From: a virus
Direction: 5' to 3' (one strand)
IMG/VR virus record: IMGVR_UViG_3300009008_000117
Location: 1 to 36,865 of that record
Length of the DNA: 36,865 nucleotides
The notes beneath the pieces are model-generated. The model had not been told where the DNA came from. It saw only the letters and a program-made list of their open reading frames with translations, and did not search any database. Made by a program: the position numbers and the translations under genes. Positions within the stretch are counted from its first letter, which is position 1. Every line of letters begins with the position of its first letter. Shown one piece after another: positions 16,330 to 23,380 of this stretch.

Positions 16330-16749
16330 ATGAAGAAATCAGAACTCAAACAACTTATCAAACCCATTGTAAAAGAATGCATTAATGAAGTTCTTTTAGA
16401 AGAGGGGCTTCTCTCGAATGTGGTAGCAGAAGTAACCAAAGGTTTACAACAGAACGTTATAGTGGAATCTCAGAAAGCCGCTCCCGCCCGGGCACCGTCC
16501 CGTGAGCCGGCTCAACAGCAGCAGCAAGCCCTACAATCACGCACTCAAATGCAACAACACCGCAAGAGTTTAATGGCCTCTATCGGTCGCGATGGATACA
16601 ATGGCATGGACTTGTTCGAAGGCACTACTCCCATGGAAAGTGATACCCCACCCGCTGGCCGAGCAGATCTGGGAGCCCCTACTGATGCGGGCGTAGACAT
16701 TAGTTCTTTGGTGGGCAACTCTTCGGCCATTTGGGAAGCATTAAAATAG
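16330..16749 (+). CDS. MKKSELKQLI-type protein, 139 aa (candidate capsid-targeted or core protein)
   Basis: Begins MKKSELKQLIKPIVKECINE, a variant of the LKxII helix of 4298, 5223, 7559 and 8436. It is followed by VLLEEGLLSN; INE and LEE fit the cleavage pattern. A Pro/Ala/Gln-rich linker (about residues 50-80, with five Gln in a row) leads to a short conserved-looking C-terminal part (SLMASIGRDGYNGMDLFEGT, then VDISSLVGNSSAIWEALK). Its place between protease and capsid genes matches where T4-type phages keep core proteins. The ATG is preceded by AAGGAAG with normal spacing. Confidence 0.7.
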   Translation: MKKSELKQLIKPIVKECINEVLLEEGLLSNVVAEVTKGLQQNVIVESQKAAPARAPSREPAQQQQQALQSRTQMQQHRKSLMASIGRDGYNGMDLFEGTTPMESDTPPAGRADLGAPTDAGVDISSLVGNSSAIWEALK

Positions 16750-16757
16750 GGATAAAC

Positions 16758-17000
16758 ATGGCTCACGGCGCACACGTTAAAGTTACAGCAAAAGAATGTC
16801 GGGGGATCCCCGAAAGAATGATTCGGCGCTTTATTAAAAAAGTGAAGAAAGCTGGCATCATCGATGAAGTTAAAAAGAGGAAGGCTTATAAAAAACCTTC
16901 TGTCGCCAAGAAAGAAAAAAGAATTAAAGCTGCTCGCCGGCGCATGCGCGAAGAGCAAAAACGTCGAAGAGCACAAGAAAGACGTAATAGAAATATTTAG
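16758..17000 (+). CDS. Viral small-subunit ribosomal protein bS21 homologue
   Basis: The ATG at 16758 is chosen over an in-frame start at 16731 inside the previous gene. The 80-residue basic protein follows the bS21 plan: a short beta start (HVKVTAKEC), helix 1 with MIRRFIKKVKKAGIIDEVKK (residues 21-40), the linker RKAYKKPS (41-48, bacterial bS21 has REFYEKPT-like), then a long Lys/Arg-rich helix to the end. Bacterial bS21 sits at the 30S platform near the anti-Shine-Dalgarno. Viral bS21 genes are known from marine phages and are thought to enter host ribosomes and favour phage mRNAs; that effect here is inference. It ends just before a promoter-like box. Confidence 0.85.
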   Translation: MAHGAHVKVTAKECRGIPERMIRRFIKKVKKAGIIDEVKKRKAYKKPSVAKKEKRIKAARRRMREEQKRRRAQERRNRNI

Positions 17001-17002
17001 AG

Positions 17003-17014
17003 ACTATTTATAAT
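17003..17014 (+). promoter_or_regulatory. Promoter-like box ACTATTTATAAT, 39 bases before the ATG at 17042
   Basis: One of about nine related boxes (RCTANTTA plus A/T) ahead of structural genes. The spacing from the first A of the box to the ATG is 39 bases, the same as at 22093. AGGAG follows at 17030. On the opposite strand the same bases read TATAAATA, the T4 late promoter core, so orientation is open. Confidence 0.45.
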
Positions 17015-17041
17015 GAATATTAAAAATTTAGGAGTTTTATA

Positions 17042-17464
17042 ATGGCAATCAAGTGGCCCGAAGTGGGTTTAAATCATGTTGGAGCATACGAGGTGAGTGG
17101 AAAGCCTTGGACCTCTGGAAATATCGATTGTTTAGAAGCTAGCCGTCCCGGAGGTTATGAGCTTAACTTTCCCTATGTGACTCGATGGGTGAAGGTTATC
17201 AATAGGGATACTACTAATGCATGCAAAGTGGCCTTTTCTCTCTCTGGCATGACCGGCTCTAACAACTACTTCACTGTACCGGAGGCAGATACTGCCGATG
17301 GTCATGGGTATGGAGATAGTGGAATCTTAGAATTGAAAGTATCATCTCTGTGGATTTCGGGATCCAATACGGTAGATGTGATAGCAGGGCTTACCTCCAT
17401 TGAACAGCGCCTCACATCCACCGCCGAAGGAAAAAATTGGTCAGGTTCATCAGGGGTAGGATAG
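17042..17464 (+). CDS. Beta-rich virion protein, candidate capsid decoration or fibre base, 140 aa
   Basis: A small Gly/Ser-rich beta protein beginning MAIKWPEVGLNHVGAYEVSG. It contains YELNFPYVTRWVKVINRD, FSLSGMTGSNNYFTV and SSLWISGSNTVDVIAGLT, and ends NWSGSSGVG. I recognise the family from T4-like marine phages, where it recurs near the capsid and fibre genes, without a firm function. The first of a series of beta-rich genes, 4 bases before the next ATG and preceded by a promoter-like box, it is probably a virion surface protein. Decoration protein or fibre attachment are both possible. Confidence 0.65.
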   Translation: MAIKWPEVGLNHVGAYEVSGKPWTSGNIDCLEASRPGGYELNFPYVTRWVKVINRDTTNACKVAFSLSGMTGSNNYFTVPEADTADGHGYGDSGILELKVSSLWISGSNTVDVIAGLTSIEQRLTSTAEGKNWSGSSGVG

Positions 17465-17468
17465 GCCT

Positions 17469-18938
17469 ATGGCATTTGGATGGGCATACATAAACTGCAG
17501 TAGTTCAGCCGGGGCCAATATTTATGGGCCCACCGGCTCTTTGCTATTTTTAAGCGGCTCCCAAGCAGCGACTGGCTCCCAAAGCCTTATTTATTATACG
17601 TCTTCTGCGTATAGTTATGCAGCGAGCACGCTAGTATTAACAGGCGCGCTGCTTGTATCTGGCACCATCACAGCGAGCAACATGCTCGTGGAATCCATCA
17701 CTACGATTGATGCCACAGGATCAACCTACTTTGGTGACACCAACGACGACATTCACATGCGCACTGGTAGTTTGTATATGGTGGGAACTAGTGCCGGTAC
17801 CGGCGACCTTTATGTTTCCGGGTCTACCACACTAGGCGGCGCCTTGTCTAGTTCTAATACTGCCATCGTTGTAGGCAACACCGTTTTAGGAAATGCTTTA
17901 AGCGTGTCGGGCAACGTTGTACTAGCGAGTAAGATTTCTAGTTCTGCTGCCCTTGGCGCCACCATGGCCGGCGCCGTCGTGACATCGGGAATGCTTAAGG
18001 CCACTGGCTCAATTTCAGGTGCTTCTACCCTTCAATCCGTAGGAGCCACCACTCTCGGCGGCGGCCTTTATGTGTCGGGCGCTACCATATTGGCAGGCGC
18101 AGTATCATCTTCGGCCGGCGGAAGATTCGCCGGTTCGCTTTCTTCATCGGGAGATGTGGCAGTAACCGGCGCCGTCCATGCGGCCACCTTTTATGGCAAC
18201 GGAAGCGGTCTAACAGGCATTTTAAATGCCAGTGCGGGCGCCGACACTCGTATAGCAGTATTTTCGGACGGCGATACGATTGTGGGAAATCCTGATTTCG
18301 TATATGATGACGCCGGCGGAATGGTCACACTAGGCAGCACCGTCACCACGGGCATTTCAGCTTCGGGCCCGGCAACCTTTGTAGGCAATACTGTTTTAAA
18401 CAACGCGTTAAATGTATCCGGCGCCGTGAGTCTCGCCTCCACACTTTCGGGGGCCACTGGCTTATCGGTCCAAGGAGGGGTAGTTGCTGAGGGCCCTCTA
18501 TTTGTATCAGGCGCCGCAACTCTGGGAGATAGCATAAGTGACAATCACAAAATCTCAGGAAGTCTTTCAGTGTATCGAGATAATAGTAATGTTATATTAG
18601 CTGTAGATCCCAACACCTACACAACTACTGTCATGGGCCTGAATGTTAGTTATGAAGATGTTACAACCACCCTGCAAACTTCTTCGGAGGCCAGTTATAT
18701 CGTGGGAATTAATGCGGGCGATAGTGATACCGATTATTGCGTTATGAGTGCTTCTACGGCGGGTATCGGAAAGCTGTTGGTTATTAAAGATGAGGTTACG
18801 TCGAGATCTGGCACAAAAATTCATGTTTCTGCCTCAGCAGGAGACACAATTGATGGTCAAGCACACTATGTAATTACAGGCTCCATGGCTTCGATTAATC
18901 TCTATTCAGATGGTGTCGATAAATGGTTTATTTTCTAA
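17469..18938 (+). CDS. Fibre-like repeat protein with C-terminal beta domain, 489 aa
   Basis: Low-complexity, Ser/Gly/Ala/Thr-rich chain with many short beta repeats of the type SGxxxLxGxLSSSGxVxVTG. Residues about 235-252 carry FYGNGSGLTGI, a motif frequent in phage fibre shafts. The C-terminal domain (about residues 385-489) includes KLLVIKDEVTS, DTIDGQAHYVI and ends SINLYSDGVDKWFIF; the same pattern ends the proteins at 18957 and, more loosely, 20016 and 21306. These are features of trimeric fibres. Location inside the head gene cluster leaves open whether the fibre sits on the head or the tail. No catalytic domain or chaperone domain is visible. Confidence 0.75.
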   Translation: MAFGWAYINCSSSAGANIYGPTGSLLFLSGSQAATGSQSLIYYTSSAYSYAASTLVLTGALLVSGTITASNMLVESITTIDATGSTYFGDTNDDIHMRTGSLYMVGTSAGTGDLYVSGSTTLGGALSSSNTAIVVGNTVLGNALSVSGNVVLASKISSSAALGATMAGAVVTSGMLKATGSISGASTLQSVGATTLGGGLYVSGATILAGAVSSSAGGRFAGSLSSSGDVAVTGAVHAATFYGNGSGLTGILNASAGADTRIAVFSDGDTIVGNPDFVYDDAGGMVTLGSTVTTGISASGPATFVGNTVLNNALNVSGAVSLASTLSGATGLSVQGGVVAEGPLFVSGAATLGDSISDNHKISGSLSVYRDNSNVILAVDPNTYTTTVMGLNVSYEDVTTTLQTSSEASYIVGINAGDSDTDYCVMSASTAGIGKLLVIKDEVTSRSGTKIHVSASAGDTIDGQAHYVITGSMASINLYSDGVDKWFIF

Positions 18939-18956
18939 TGGAGGGTCTTGTGCTAA

Positions 18957-19892
18957 ATGGCGTACAATTTATTATCCGGCACAGTGGTCGCCTCCCAAGA
19001 ATATCTTCCGGGTGACTTAATAGTTGAGAACCTTGTCTCGGGTTCTTTTAAAGGCGATGGGTCAGACATTGAATATGTCCCACGCGTATCAAATGCCACC
19101 AACAATGGCATCATCACCAATGTAGGGGGAGATGCCAATACATTAACGTGCGAATCCAATCTCACGTTTGACGGCTCCCTTCTTAATATCACCGGTGATC
19201 TCACAGCCAGTGTGGGAATCTCCGCTTCTTATTTTATTGGGGACGGCAGCGGCCTTACAGGAATAAGCGGGGGAGGCGGCAGCGTGTCAGGCTCCGCACG
19301 GGTCTATTCAGAGACGGGTGTTGAAACCTCTGGCTATTTAAAGGTGACTGGATCGGCTACTTTAGGCGGGGGAATTTCATCATCTGCGGGAGGGAGTTTT
19401 GTTGGGTCGCTTTCTTCGTCGGGAGATCTGGCTGTAACCGGGAGCGTCCATGCCAATCTTTACTTTGGCGACGGCAGCAATCTGACGGGAATCAGTGCGG
19501 GAAATGTTTCCGGCTCTGCGCGCGTTTACACTATCACCGGCTTCGAAACCTCGGGCTTCTTAAAAGTGACAGGCTCCGCTTATTTATCAGGAGGGGTATC
19601 TTATAATCGGCGCACACTAAGCGCTGTGGCCACCGCATCCTCCGCAGATTATTTCCTCGGATTGGACTCTAGCGCCGGCGCCTTCGCTATCGAATTAGCC
19701 GATGCCGCAGCCTTGACCAATGGGCAGACAGTAGTGCTGAAAGATGAAGGAGGCGCCGCGAACAGCAACAATATCACGGTTTACGCTAGTGCATCCCAAA
19801 CAATCGATGGTCAAAATTCGATAGTTTTGGAATCACCTCACGCATCAATTCAGCTTTATTGCAATGGCGTGGATAAATACTACATTTACTGA
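18957..19892 (+). CDS. Fibre-like protein, paralogue of 17469, 311 aa
   Basis: Starts 18 bases after the previous stop, behind GGAGGG. Two copies of a block run FxGDGSxLTGI, then GSARVY, ETSGxLKVTGSA (about residues 90-145 and 165-215). The linker SLSSSGDLAVTGSVHA nearly repeats the segment SLSSSGDVAVTGAVHA of the previous gene. The end domain has VVLKDEGGAANSNNITV, QTIDGQNSIVLES and closes with SIQLYCNGVDKYYIY. It looks like a receptor-binding or fibre-tip beta domain. Paralogy with the preceding gene is plain at protein level and suggests duplication. Confidence 0.75.
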   Translation: MAYNLLSGTVVASQEYLPGDLIVENLVSGSFKGDGSDIEYVPRVSNATNNGIITNVGGDANTLTCESNLTFDGSLLNITGDLTASVGISASYFIGDGSGLTGISGGGGSVSGSARVYSETGVETSGYLKVTGSATLGGGISSSAGGSFVGSLSSSGDLAVTGSVHANLYFGDGSNLTGISAGNVSGSARVYTITGFETSGFLKVTGSAYLSGGVSYNRRTLSAVATASSADYFLGLDSSAGAFAIELADAAALTNGQTVVLKDEGGAANSNNITVYASASQTIDGQNSIVLESPHASIQLYCNGVDKYYIY

Positions 19893-20015
19893 TATTTTAA
19901 CGCCGCCAGAGCACTAATTAATAGCGAGCCCATAGTCTTTCTATGGTGCTTGGGGTGCTTAGTGTATAACAAGCATCCTGCCTAAAAAAAACTATAATAT
20001 GGAGGGTTTTTAAAT
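19893..20015 (+). promoter_or_regulatory. Leader region with two hairpins and a promoter-like box before 20016
   Basis: The gap holds a box ACTAATTAATAG (19913-19924), then hairpin CCATAG/CTATGG (19930-19946, 5-base loop) and hairpin GGGTGCTT/AAGCATCC (19953-19978, one G-U pair, 10-base loop). No T-run follows either hairpin, so they are not typical terminators. They would lie in the 5' leader of the next mRNA and could stabilise it. GGAGGG precedes the ATG. Confidence 0.4.
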
Positions 20016-21158
20016 ATGGCTTATAAATTTCAAGTAGGATCTGGCTCATTAGGCGGATCTATGCGAGTAGGACCGGTCGTTGGTACCGGTTCGGTTACTG
20101 CCGAGGGTTTGATATCCGGTTCAGGCAACCTGAACATTCAAGGTGACGCTGCAGTTGGTGCAGCATTGAATGTTACTGGCGCAGTCTCTGGTGCTGCTAT
20201 TCAAGGTACTGCTGGTACGCTCACTTCGTTAGCACTTCAAACTGGTGGTATTACTGCTGCTGGTTCAATTGCTGGCGCAACAACGATTGCTGCTAGTGGA
20301 TTGGCCAACCTCGATGGCGGTATCGAGATTGACAGCGCTGGTAACAAGTTTACTGTAAGCTCCGCTGGCGCGGTAATGGCGGTTGGCACTTTGGATGTCA
20401 CCGGCGCGGTAAATCTTAATAGCGCATTAGATGTGGGAGGTGCCTTGCGCGCCGACTCCACCATTTCTGGTACGCTTATCGATGGTACCACCATCGGAGG
20501 TACTTCGCTGAATCTGCAAAGTGGAGGTGGTACCGATCTCGGTGCACTTTCTGGTATCTCAACTGTTACTATGACTGGCTTATTGTCGAGTTCGGCTAAA
20601 GCTAACTTTATTGGTAACGCTGCATTCGGTGGAACGCTGAGTGTTACTGGTGCACTCTCTGGTGCGGCAACTGTTGCCGGTGCCACTGGCCAGTTTCGCG
20701 GTTCTGTCGCGGAGACTCCCGCCGTGGACACTGATTCGTTGGCTTGGTTCGAGACAGACGGTACACTCAAGAAAGTGACTTTCGCTCTTTATGCGAACGA
20801 GCTAGCTGGAACGGGTATCACAGCCACCGATGGTGTGCTGAGTGTTGATACGACTGGTGGTGATAGTGTAACTGTTGCACTGCTTGCCGTCAGTGGAACT
20901 GCTGCTGCAGGTATGAACTATATGGCTACTATCTCTAGTTCTGTAAGTGTAAAACTTCCGGCCGGCCCAACCGCAGGAGATGTGGTTTATATCAAAGCTG
21001 GTGCTGGTGTCGATCCGACAGCAACTCCTGTCGCTGATATTACCATTGAGTGTCAAGGTTCTCACAAGGTGGATAACGAGGGGGCTGTAGTACTTGAGTC
21101 ACCTTATGGATCTATTGGTCTTATCTATGTGGATACAAACCTATGGCGAATCATCTAA
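20016..21158 (+). CDS. Fibre-like beta-repeat protein with highly-expressed-type codons, 380 aa
   Basis: A Gly/Ala/Thr/Ser-rich chain of short beta repeats (LNVTGAVSGAA, LDVTGAVNLNSALDVGGAL, LSVTGALSGAATVAG) and a C-terminal domain (about residues 285-380) with ISSSVSVKLPAG, GDVVYIKAG, VVLESPYGSIGL and the end TNLWRII. It is related in layout to the fibre-like genes before it. Unlike those genes, which often use GGC/GCC, it prefers GGT and GCT, as the capsid gene does, which suggests strong expression. It has its own leader with a promoter-like box and hairpins, and a strong terminator after it. A high-copy virion protein, such as a head fibre, fits; this is inference. Confidence 0.72.
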   Translation: MAYKFQVGSGSLGGSMRVGPVVGTGSVTAEGLISGSGNLNIQGDAAVGAALNVTGAVSGAAIQGTAGTLTSLALQTGGITAAGSIAGATTIAASGLANLDGGIEIDSAGNKFTVSSAGAVMAVGTLDVTGAVNLNSALDVGGALRADSTISGTLIDGTTIGGTSLNLQSGGGTDLGALSGISTVTMTGLLSSSAKANFIGNAAFGGTLSVTGALSGAATVAGATGQFRGSVAETPAVDTDSLAWFETDGTLKKVTFALYANELAGTGITATDGVLSVDTTGGDSVTVALLAVSGTAAAGMNYMATISSSVSVKLPAGPTAGDVVYIKAGAGVDPTATPVADITIECQGSHKVDNEGAVVLESPYGSIGLIYVDTNLWRII

Positions 21159-21198
21159 TCTAAACTTTGTTTAGAAGAGCAGATTCTCTTAAAATATT

Positions 21199-21232
21199 GG
21201 GCACCCCTCTTTATGGGGGGTGTCCTCTTTTT
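21199..21232 (+). terminator. Rho-independent terminator after 20016
   Basis: Stem GGGCACCCC (21199-21207 approx.) pairs with GGGGTGTCC (about 21217-21225, with one G-U pair) across a short TCTTTAT-containing loop, followed by TCTTTTT. A strong intrinsic terminator on the + strand. Confidence 0.85.
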
Positions 21233-21238
21233 ATGGAG

Positions 21239-21250
21239 ACTACTTATAAT
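21239..21250 (+). promoter_or_regulatory. Promoter-like box ACTACTTATAAT right after a terminator
   Basis: Member of the RCTANTTA box set, 6 bases downstream of the terminator T-run and 67 bases before the ATG at 21306. Terminator followed by box recurs at 25198/25210, 25784/25818 and 33436/33445. Confidence 0.4.
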
Positions 21251-21305
21251 AGTGAAAACAAACTCAGCAACTCTCTAATTATTAGCAGCGAGGATAAAAT
21301 AGAAT

Positions 21306-22067
21306 ATGGCTTATCATAAGGATGTACATGTCCCATCCGAAATGTTCCTCACAGAGGAAATACAAACCTTAAAAGAACAATTAGAAACAGCGGATACTCG
21401 GATTACCGCGGTACTGGAGGGAGAAGGTGCCGAGTTGCGTCAAGTTCCGGCAGGAAGCTTAATAAATCTCGAAGAGATGAAACTCGATGAATTACGCCAA
21501 TTAACATATGGTGGTCAAACCCTGGCCGACGACGACCTTGTTATGATTTACGATAGCTCTCGTCAGGTAATCCGAAAGACTACTCTAAAAAATATCCATG
21601 AAGGCTATCTTAAAAGCCGATCCCTACACCCGGGAGGCAGTGCAGGTCAAATTCAAATTAAAGGAGTCAGCGGTTTCGTTGCTAGTTCTGACTTGACCTA
21701 CCACTCGCCAACAAAAACCTTACAGACTCCCAGTGTTCAGGTGCACGGGGGTGTGAGAATGCCGATTAAAAAAATTACCACTGGCCCATATACGGTTGCT
21801 GATGATGATTATACCATCGTAGCCGACAGCGCCGAGAATCAGATTACAATAGAATTGCCCGCACCGGGTCTTCATACCGGGCGTATTATTAATGTAAAGA
21901 TTGTGCATGCAAAGAAATACACTCTTAAAACTGAAAACGTTACCATCAAAACACCCAGCGGCACCATCGATCTTTTTACCGACATAGTATTAAAAATGAA
22001 CAACTCTAGTAGAACAGTCCAATCCGATGGAGAAAATTGGTGGATTATCAGCAGCAGAGGTTCATAA
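21306..22067 (+). CDS. Coiled-coil plus beta-domain virion protein, fibre-like, 253 aa
   Basis: The N-terminus (about residues 10-50) is a coiled coil (TEEIQTLKEQLETADTRI). It is followed by DELRQLTYGGQTLADDDLVM and a beta-rich part. The C-terminal domain (about 150-253) has TTGPYTVADDDYTIVADSA, ITIELPAPGLHTGRIINVK, GTIDLFTDIVLKMN and ends SDGENWWIISSRGS, echoing the DG-x-x-WxI endings of the neighbouring fibre-like proteins. It is preceded by a promoter-like box and lies just before the scaffold gene. Probably a surface appendage component; head or tail attachment cannot be told from sequence. Confidence 0.65.
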   Translation: MAYHKDVHVPSEMFLTEEIQTLKEQLETADTRITAVLEGEGAELRQVPAGSLINLEEMKLDELRQLTYGGQTLADDDLVMIYDSSRQVIRKTTLKNIHEGYLKSRSLHPGGSAGQIQIKGVSGFVASSDLTYHSPTKTLQTPSVQVHGGVRMPIKKITTGPYTVADDDYTIVADSAENQITIELPAPGLHTGRIINVKIVHAKKYTLKTENVTIKTPSGTIDLFTDIVLKMNNSSRTVQSDGENWWIISSRGS

Positions 22068-22092
22068 TATTCGTCTTTTTGAAATAATGACG

Positions 22093-22104
22093 ACTATTTA
22101 TTTT
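22093..22104 (+). promoter_or_regulatory. Promoter-like box ACTATTTATTTT before the scaffold gene
   Basis: Identical over 12 bases to the box at 28581 before the sheath gene. Distance to the ATG at 22132 is 39 bases, the same as for the box at 17003. A weak hairpin TCGTC/GACGA (22071-22093) lies just upstream. Confidence 0.5.
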
Positions 22105-22131
22105 GAATTAATGTCATTTAGGAGCACATGA

Positions 22132-23346
22132 ATGTCTAGTTTATTAAGAGATGCTATTGTAGATGCAAAAGCTCTCCGCGAAGCCGCACTCAAAAATGCG
22201 GAAACAAGTGTAATCGATAAGTACTCAGAAGAAGTACGAGAAACCCTTAATAGAATCTTAGAACAAGATGAATTAGAAGTCCCAGATCTTGGAGCCCCGG
22301 AAGGCGACCCAGCCGGCGCCGGAGCAGAAGCTGATCTCGGAGGAGGCTTAGATCTCGGTGGGGATCTTGGTGGAGACCTTGGTGCTCCACCAGAAGAAGC
22401 CGCGGCACAGCCGGCAGAAGTGGTAGCCGCGGATATTCCTTTGGCCGCTACTGATAATCTTTCTGAAAATGATGGTACCAACTTGAGCAAGCTCCCCCAC
22501 GCCGGAGAGGAAATTGATGTTGAGATTAACCTTGATGCGCTTCAAGAAGCTGTGCAGGATTTGCGCGACAACCAAGAAATAGATTTGAGCATGCACGAAT
22601 TGACTGCATTTCTTTCCGAAGGAAGCGGATCCGACAGTGGCCAAGCCCTTGCTGGGAGTGCTGCAGCCACTGCAGCGAGTACTAATGCTTTAGAAAATGA
22701 AGAAGATGAAGATGAGAAAGGGCCCGAAGATCCTGGCTCTTTTGCCGGCGAAGAGACCGGCTTAGGAGAAGAAATTGAAATCTCTGAAGAGCTGATTAAC
22801 GACCTTGTTGAACGACTGGTCGTTGACATGGGGGCTGCTTTATCCGGCTGGGCCGGCCGTCCTGCATATGATATCGAATGGCAAATGAAGAAAGCTTTTG
22901 CACAACGCCGAAGTACCGATCTTGCCAAAGATATGGAAATTTTGAAAAAGGCCAAAGAAGAGTTAGTTTTCGAAAATAAACAACTCTCTGAGACCCTTAC
23001 ACAATACAAGCAAGCAACTGAAGAGCTACGAGAGAATTTGCAAGATGTAAATCTTTCCAATGCTCGCTTGTTATACACGAACCGTGTTTTGAGAAATACC
23101 TCCTTAAATGAGCGGCAAAAAGAAAAAATTGCTGGCGCTATTTCGAAAGCTGGTTCAGTAATGGAAGCTAAGACTATCCATCAAACGCTTGAAAGTACAG
23201 TGGAGTCCACCCCAAATCGTGGACCACAATCGCTGAACGAAGCAATTGGTCGTCGTAGTACTTCTATTATCCGTGCTTCCCGCAAGGAAAGCACATCATC
23301 CGATCCCTTAGCGGATAGGATGAAAAGACTAGCAGGTATCAAATAA
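22132..23346 (+). CDS. Prohead core scaffold protein (T4 gp22-like)
   Basis: A 404-residue acidic, helical protein immediately before the capsid gene, as T4 gp22 is. Begins MSSLLRDAIVDAKALREAAL and has numerous (Leu/Ile)-x-Glu sites (for example LRE, LEE-type and ISE), expected for a scaffold destroyed by the gp21 protease. A DLGG repeat (residues about 68-85) and acidic linkers separate the N-terminus from a C-terminal coiled coil (about 260-310). The end, SDPLADRMKRLAGIK, resembles the C-terminus of T4-type scaffolds, which touches the capsid protein. T4 gp22 is 269 residues; the extra length is mostly linker. The assignment rests on position, composition and C-terminus. Confidence 0.8.
   Translation: MSSLLRDAIVDAKALREAALKNAETSVIDKYSEEVRETLNRILEQDELEVPDLGAPEGDPAGAGAEADLGGGLDLGGDLGGDLGAPPEEAAAQPAEVVAADIPLAATDNLSENDGTNLSKLPHAGEEIDVEINLDALQEAVQDLRDNQEIDLSMHELTAFLSEGSGSDSGQALAGSAAATAASTNALENEEDEDEKGPEDPGSFAGEETGLGEEIEISEELINDLVERLVVDMGAALSGWAGRPAYDIEWQMKKAFAQRRSTDLAKDMEILKKAKEELVFENKQLSETLTQYKQATEELRENLQDVNLSNARLLYTNRVLRNTSLNERQKEKIAGAISKAGSVMEAKTIHQTLESTVESTPNRGPQSLNEAIGRRSTSIIRASRKESTSSDPLADRMKRLAGIK
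22333..22386 (+). repeat. DLGG-coding repeat in scaffold gene
   Basis: Four 12-base units of the type GATCTCGGTGGG, one separated by GGCTTA, code for (Asp-Leu-Gly-Gly/Ala)n. The unit is close to that of the portal gene repeat at 11851-11922. Confidence 0.85.
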
Positions 23347-23380
23347 GATACGAATACATTAATATAGGAGGTATTTTAAA

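Noticed and set aside
17003-17014. T4-type late promoter on the minus strand (TATAAATA)
   Set aside because: A perfect core is present on the minus strand, but no minus-strand gene would be served; kept only as an orientation caveat for the box.
19951-19990. Hairpin before 20016 as a terminator
   Set aside because: No T-run follows on the + strand; the A-run after it would only suit the minus strand, where there is no gene to terminate.
22542-23078. 178-codon minus-strand frame opposite the scaffold gene
   Set aside because: Ser-rich composition typical of an antisense shadow; the + strand gene is well supported.
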